Source: Nymphaea colorata
Lineage: Eukaryota > Streptophyta > Magnoliopsida > Nymphaeales > Nymphaeaceae
Direction of reading: 5' to 3'
Assembly: GCF_008831285.2 (NCBI RefSeq)
Contig: NC_045139.1
Location: 6,039,204 to 6,103,203, forward strand
DNA: 64,000 nt
Each line of letters begins with the position of its first letter. The first letter of the stretch is position 1. The position numbers and the translations under genes are program-made. The notes beneath the pieces were generated by a model that saw only the letters and a list, made by a program, of their open reading frames with translations, searched no databases and was not told the origin of the DNA. Of the stretch, positions 62,925-64,000 are shown piece after piece.

Positions 62925-63365
62925 GTTCAGCATGTCAAGGTATCTGATTTGGATCAAACATCCAACTGAACTGTTTCGGAAAAGTTAGATATGAAAAAAA
63001 AAATATTGGATTAAGAAACCAGATTGTAATTATATTCAAGAAATGACCTCTCATTGGATTCAGATTTGCATATACATAAATATCCAATCAAATTTGGATC
63101 AGATTTATTTTTTTTTTAATCCTACGTCCATTGCTATCACATTTTGAAAATTCGTTGGATTTAGTATAAAATTCGGAATCGAATATGAATATAAAAACCG
63201 GATTTGGATTGTGATGCCAGATTTTGAATTCAAATTTGGATATGACTTTTTCTCATTTGTAATTGAATCTGAATTTGAATCTAAATATGTGAATATTAAA
63301 AAAAAAAAGAGGATACTGTTAATAGTATATCGAATTTGAATATGATCCTTTGACATCCCTAGTTA
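62925..63365. mobile_element. MITE-like element with imperfect inverted termini
   Basis: The left end AGCATGTCAAGGTATCTGAT and the right end GATCCTTTGACATCCCTAG are inverted relative to each other (GATGTCAAAGGATC when reversed). The interior is AT-rich and non-coding, with GGATTTGGATTGTGATGCCA and GAATCTGAATTTGAATCTAA. It is related to the elements at 27970, 51320 and 61090. No clear target-site duplication was found. Confidence 0.5.
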
Positions 63366-64000
63366 TCACTCAATATACATTTGATTTTTTTAATCAATGA
63401 TATAGATATTGATTCGTAAACGGATCAAACTCAACCCTGAACCAGCTGAACTATTGTGACTCGGCCAAAAATATCGAAAAAAAATATTTCAAAAAATAAG
63501 TAATATATATGAATTAATTTAAAATACAACAAGTCTTAAGTACTTAAAACGGCCGGGCTGGGTTAGCTGAAGGATTGTGCAGGGAATGAGTAGAACAATC
63601 TTTTGTGGTATGCAAATACTTGTTTACCAATTAATCAATTAATATACATAAATTCATAGCCAATTAGTCAATTAATAAATGTAAATTCATCGCTGTGTTT
63701 CATTCTTAATTCCTAAGTTGACCCTAATTTGGACCCTCTAGAAAGGGCCGATGAACGGACCCAACCGAACCCGGCCTGAGCCGGAGCGGACCCGGGTTTT
63801 AAATAGGTATATGCGCTATATCTTTAACCCCAGCCTTAATCATAAACAAATTTGATAAACATATTTAGCTTGACACGGGATATATCTCAAAACTGCACCT
63901 TTCTTTTGTGATTAAGTTTCTTTAACTCCAACAATGTAACCGATTTGACGTTTTACATGAAAATACATGCAAAGCACCACGTTACATGACCAGCAGTTAA
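63366..64000. other. Intergenic, right edge
   Basis: No gene seen. AATTAATCAATTAATATA-type near-repeats occur at 63625-63685, and a GC-rich CCCGGCCTGAGCCGGAGCGG patch lies at 63770-63795. Confidence 0.45.

Overview
This is nuclear DNA from a flowering plant. The genes are split by GT-AG introns and carry long AT-rich introns. GA/CT and very long TA microsatellites are everywhere, and dispersed degenerate repeats rich in GAGCTCGAGCT fill the intergenic space. I cannot name the species. Nothing prokaryotic, viral or CRISPR-like was seen.

Region by region: (1) 2.26-9.14 kb, plus strand, is a complete DET1 gene (11 coding exons, 537 aa), a subunit of the COP10-DDB1-DET1 complex. (2) 10.45-16.96 kb, plus strand, is a complete TatD-family metal-dependent nuclease gene (8 exons, 293 aa). 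Its intron 4 appears to have been enlarged by a transposon-like insertion. (3) 17-22.4 kb is intergenic and holds a diverged direct duplication (18.7-19.4 and 20.6-21.5 kb). (4) 22.44-23.15 kb, minus strand, is a single-exon OVATE family protein gene. (5) 23.2-36 kb is intergenic, with microsatellites, MITE-like elements and two short unrecognised exon-like stretches.

(6) 36-60.2 kb is the most interesting part: a tandem array of small heavy-metal-associated (HMA) domain genes, all on the minus strand. Five look intact (called A, B, C, D and F here), one is a truncated pseudogene (E), and one is a relic of only a few hundred bases (43.07 kb). All intact copies share one architecture. Exon 1 is 6 nt and encodes just Met plus one residue, intron 1 is phase 0 and about 130 bp, exon 2 is 76-79 nt, intron 2 is phase 1, and exon 3 carries the rest. 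All lack the Cys-x-x-Cys metal site. Only A keeps a C-terminal CaaX prenylation box. B-F have divergent tails, and their flanks show that the array grew by segmental duplication, including a two-gene unit (B-C copied as D-E).

The single-copy genes (DET1, TatD, OFP) look ordinary and functional. The HMA array looks like a fast-evolving accessory cluster. From established knowledge, related HMA proteins (HIPP/HPP) of other plants are recognised by fungal effectors, and their domains have been captured as decoys in NLR receptors. A role in immunity here is inference only.
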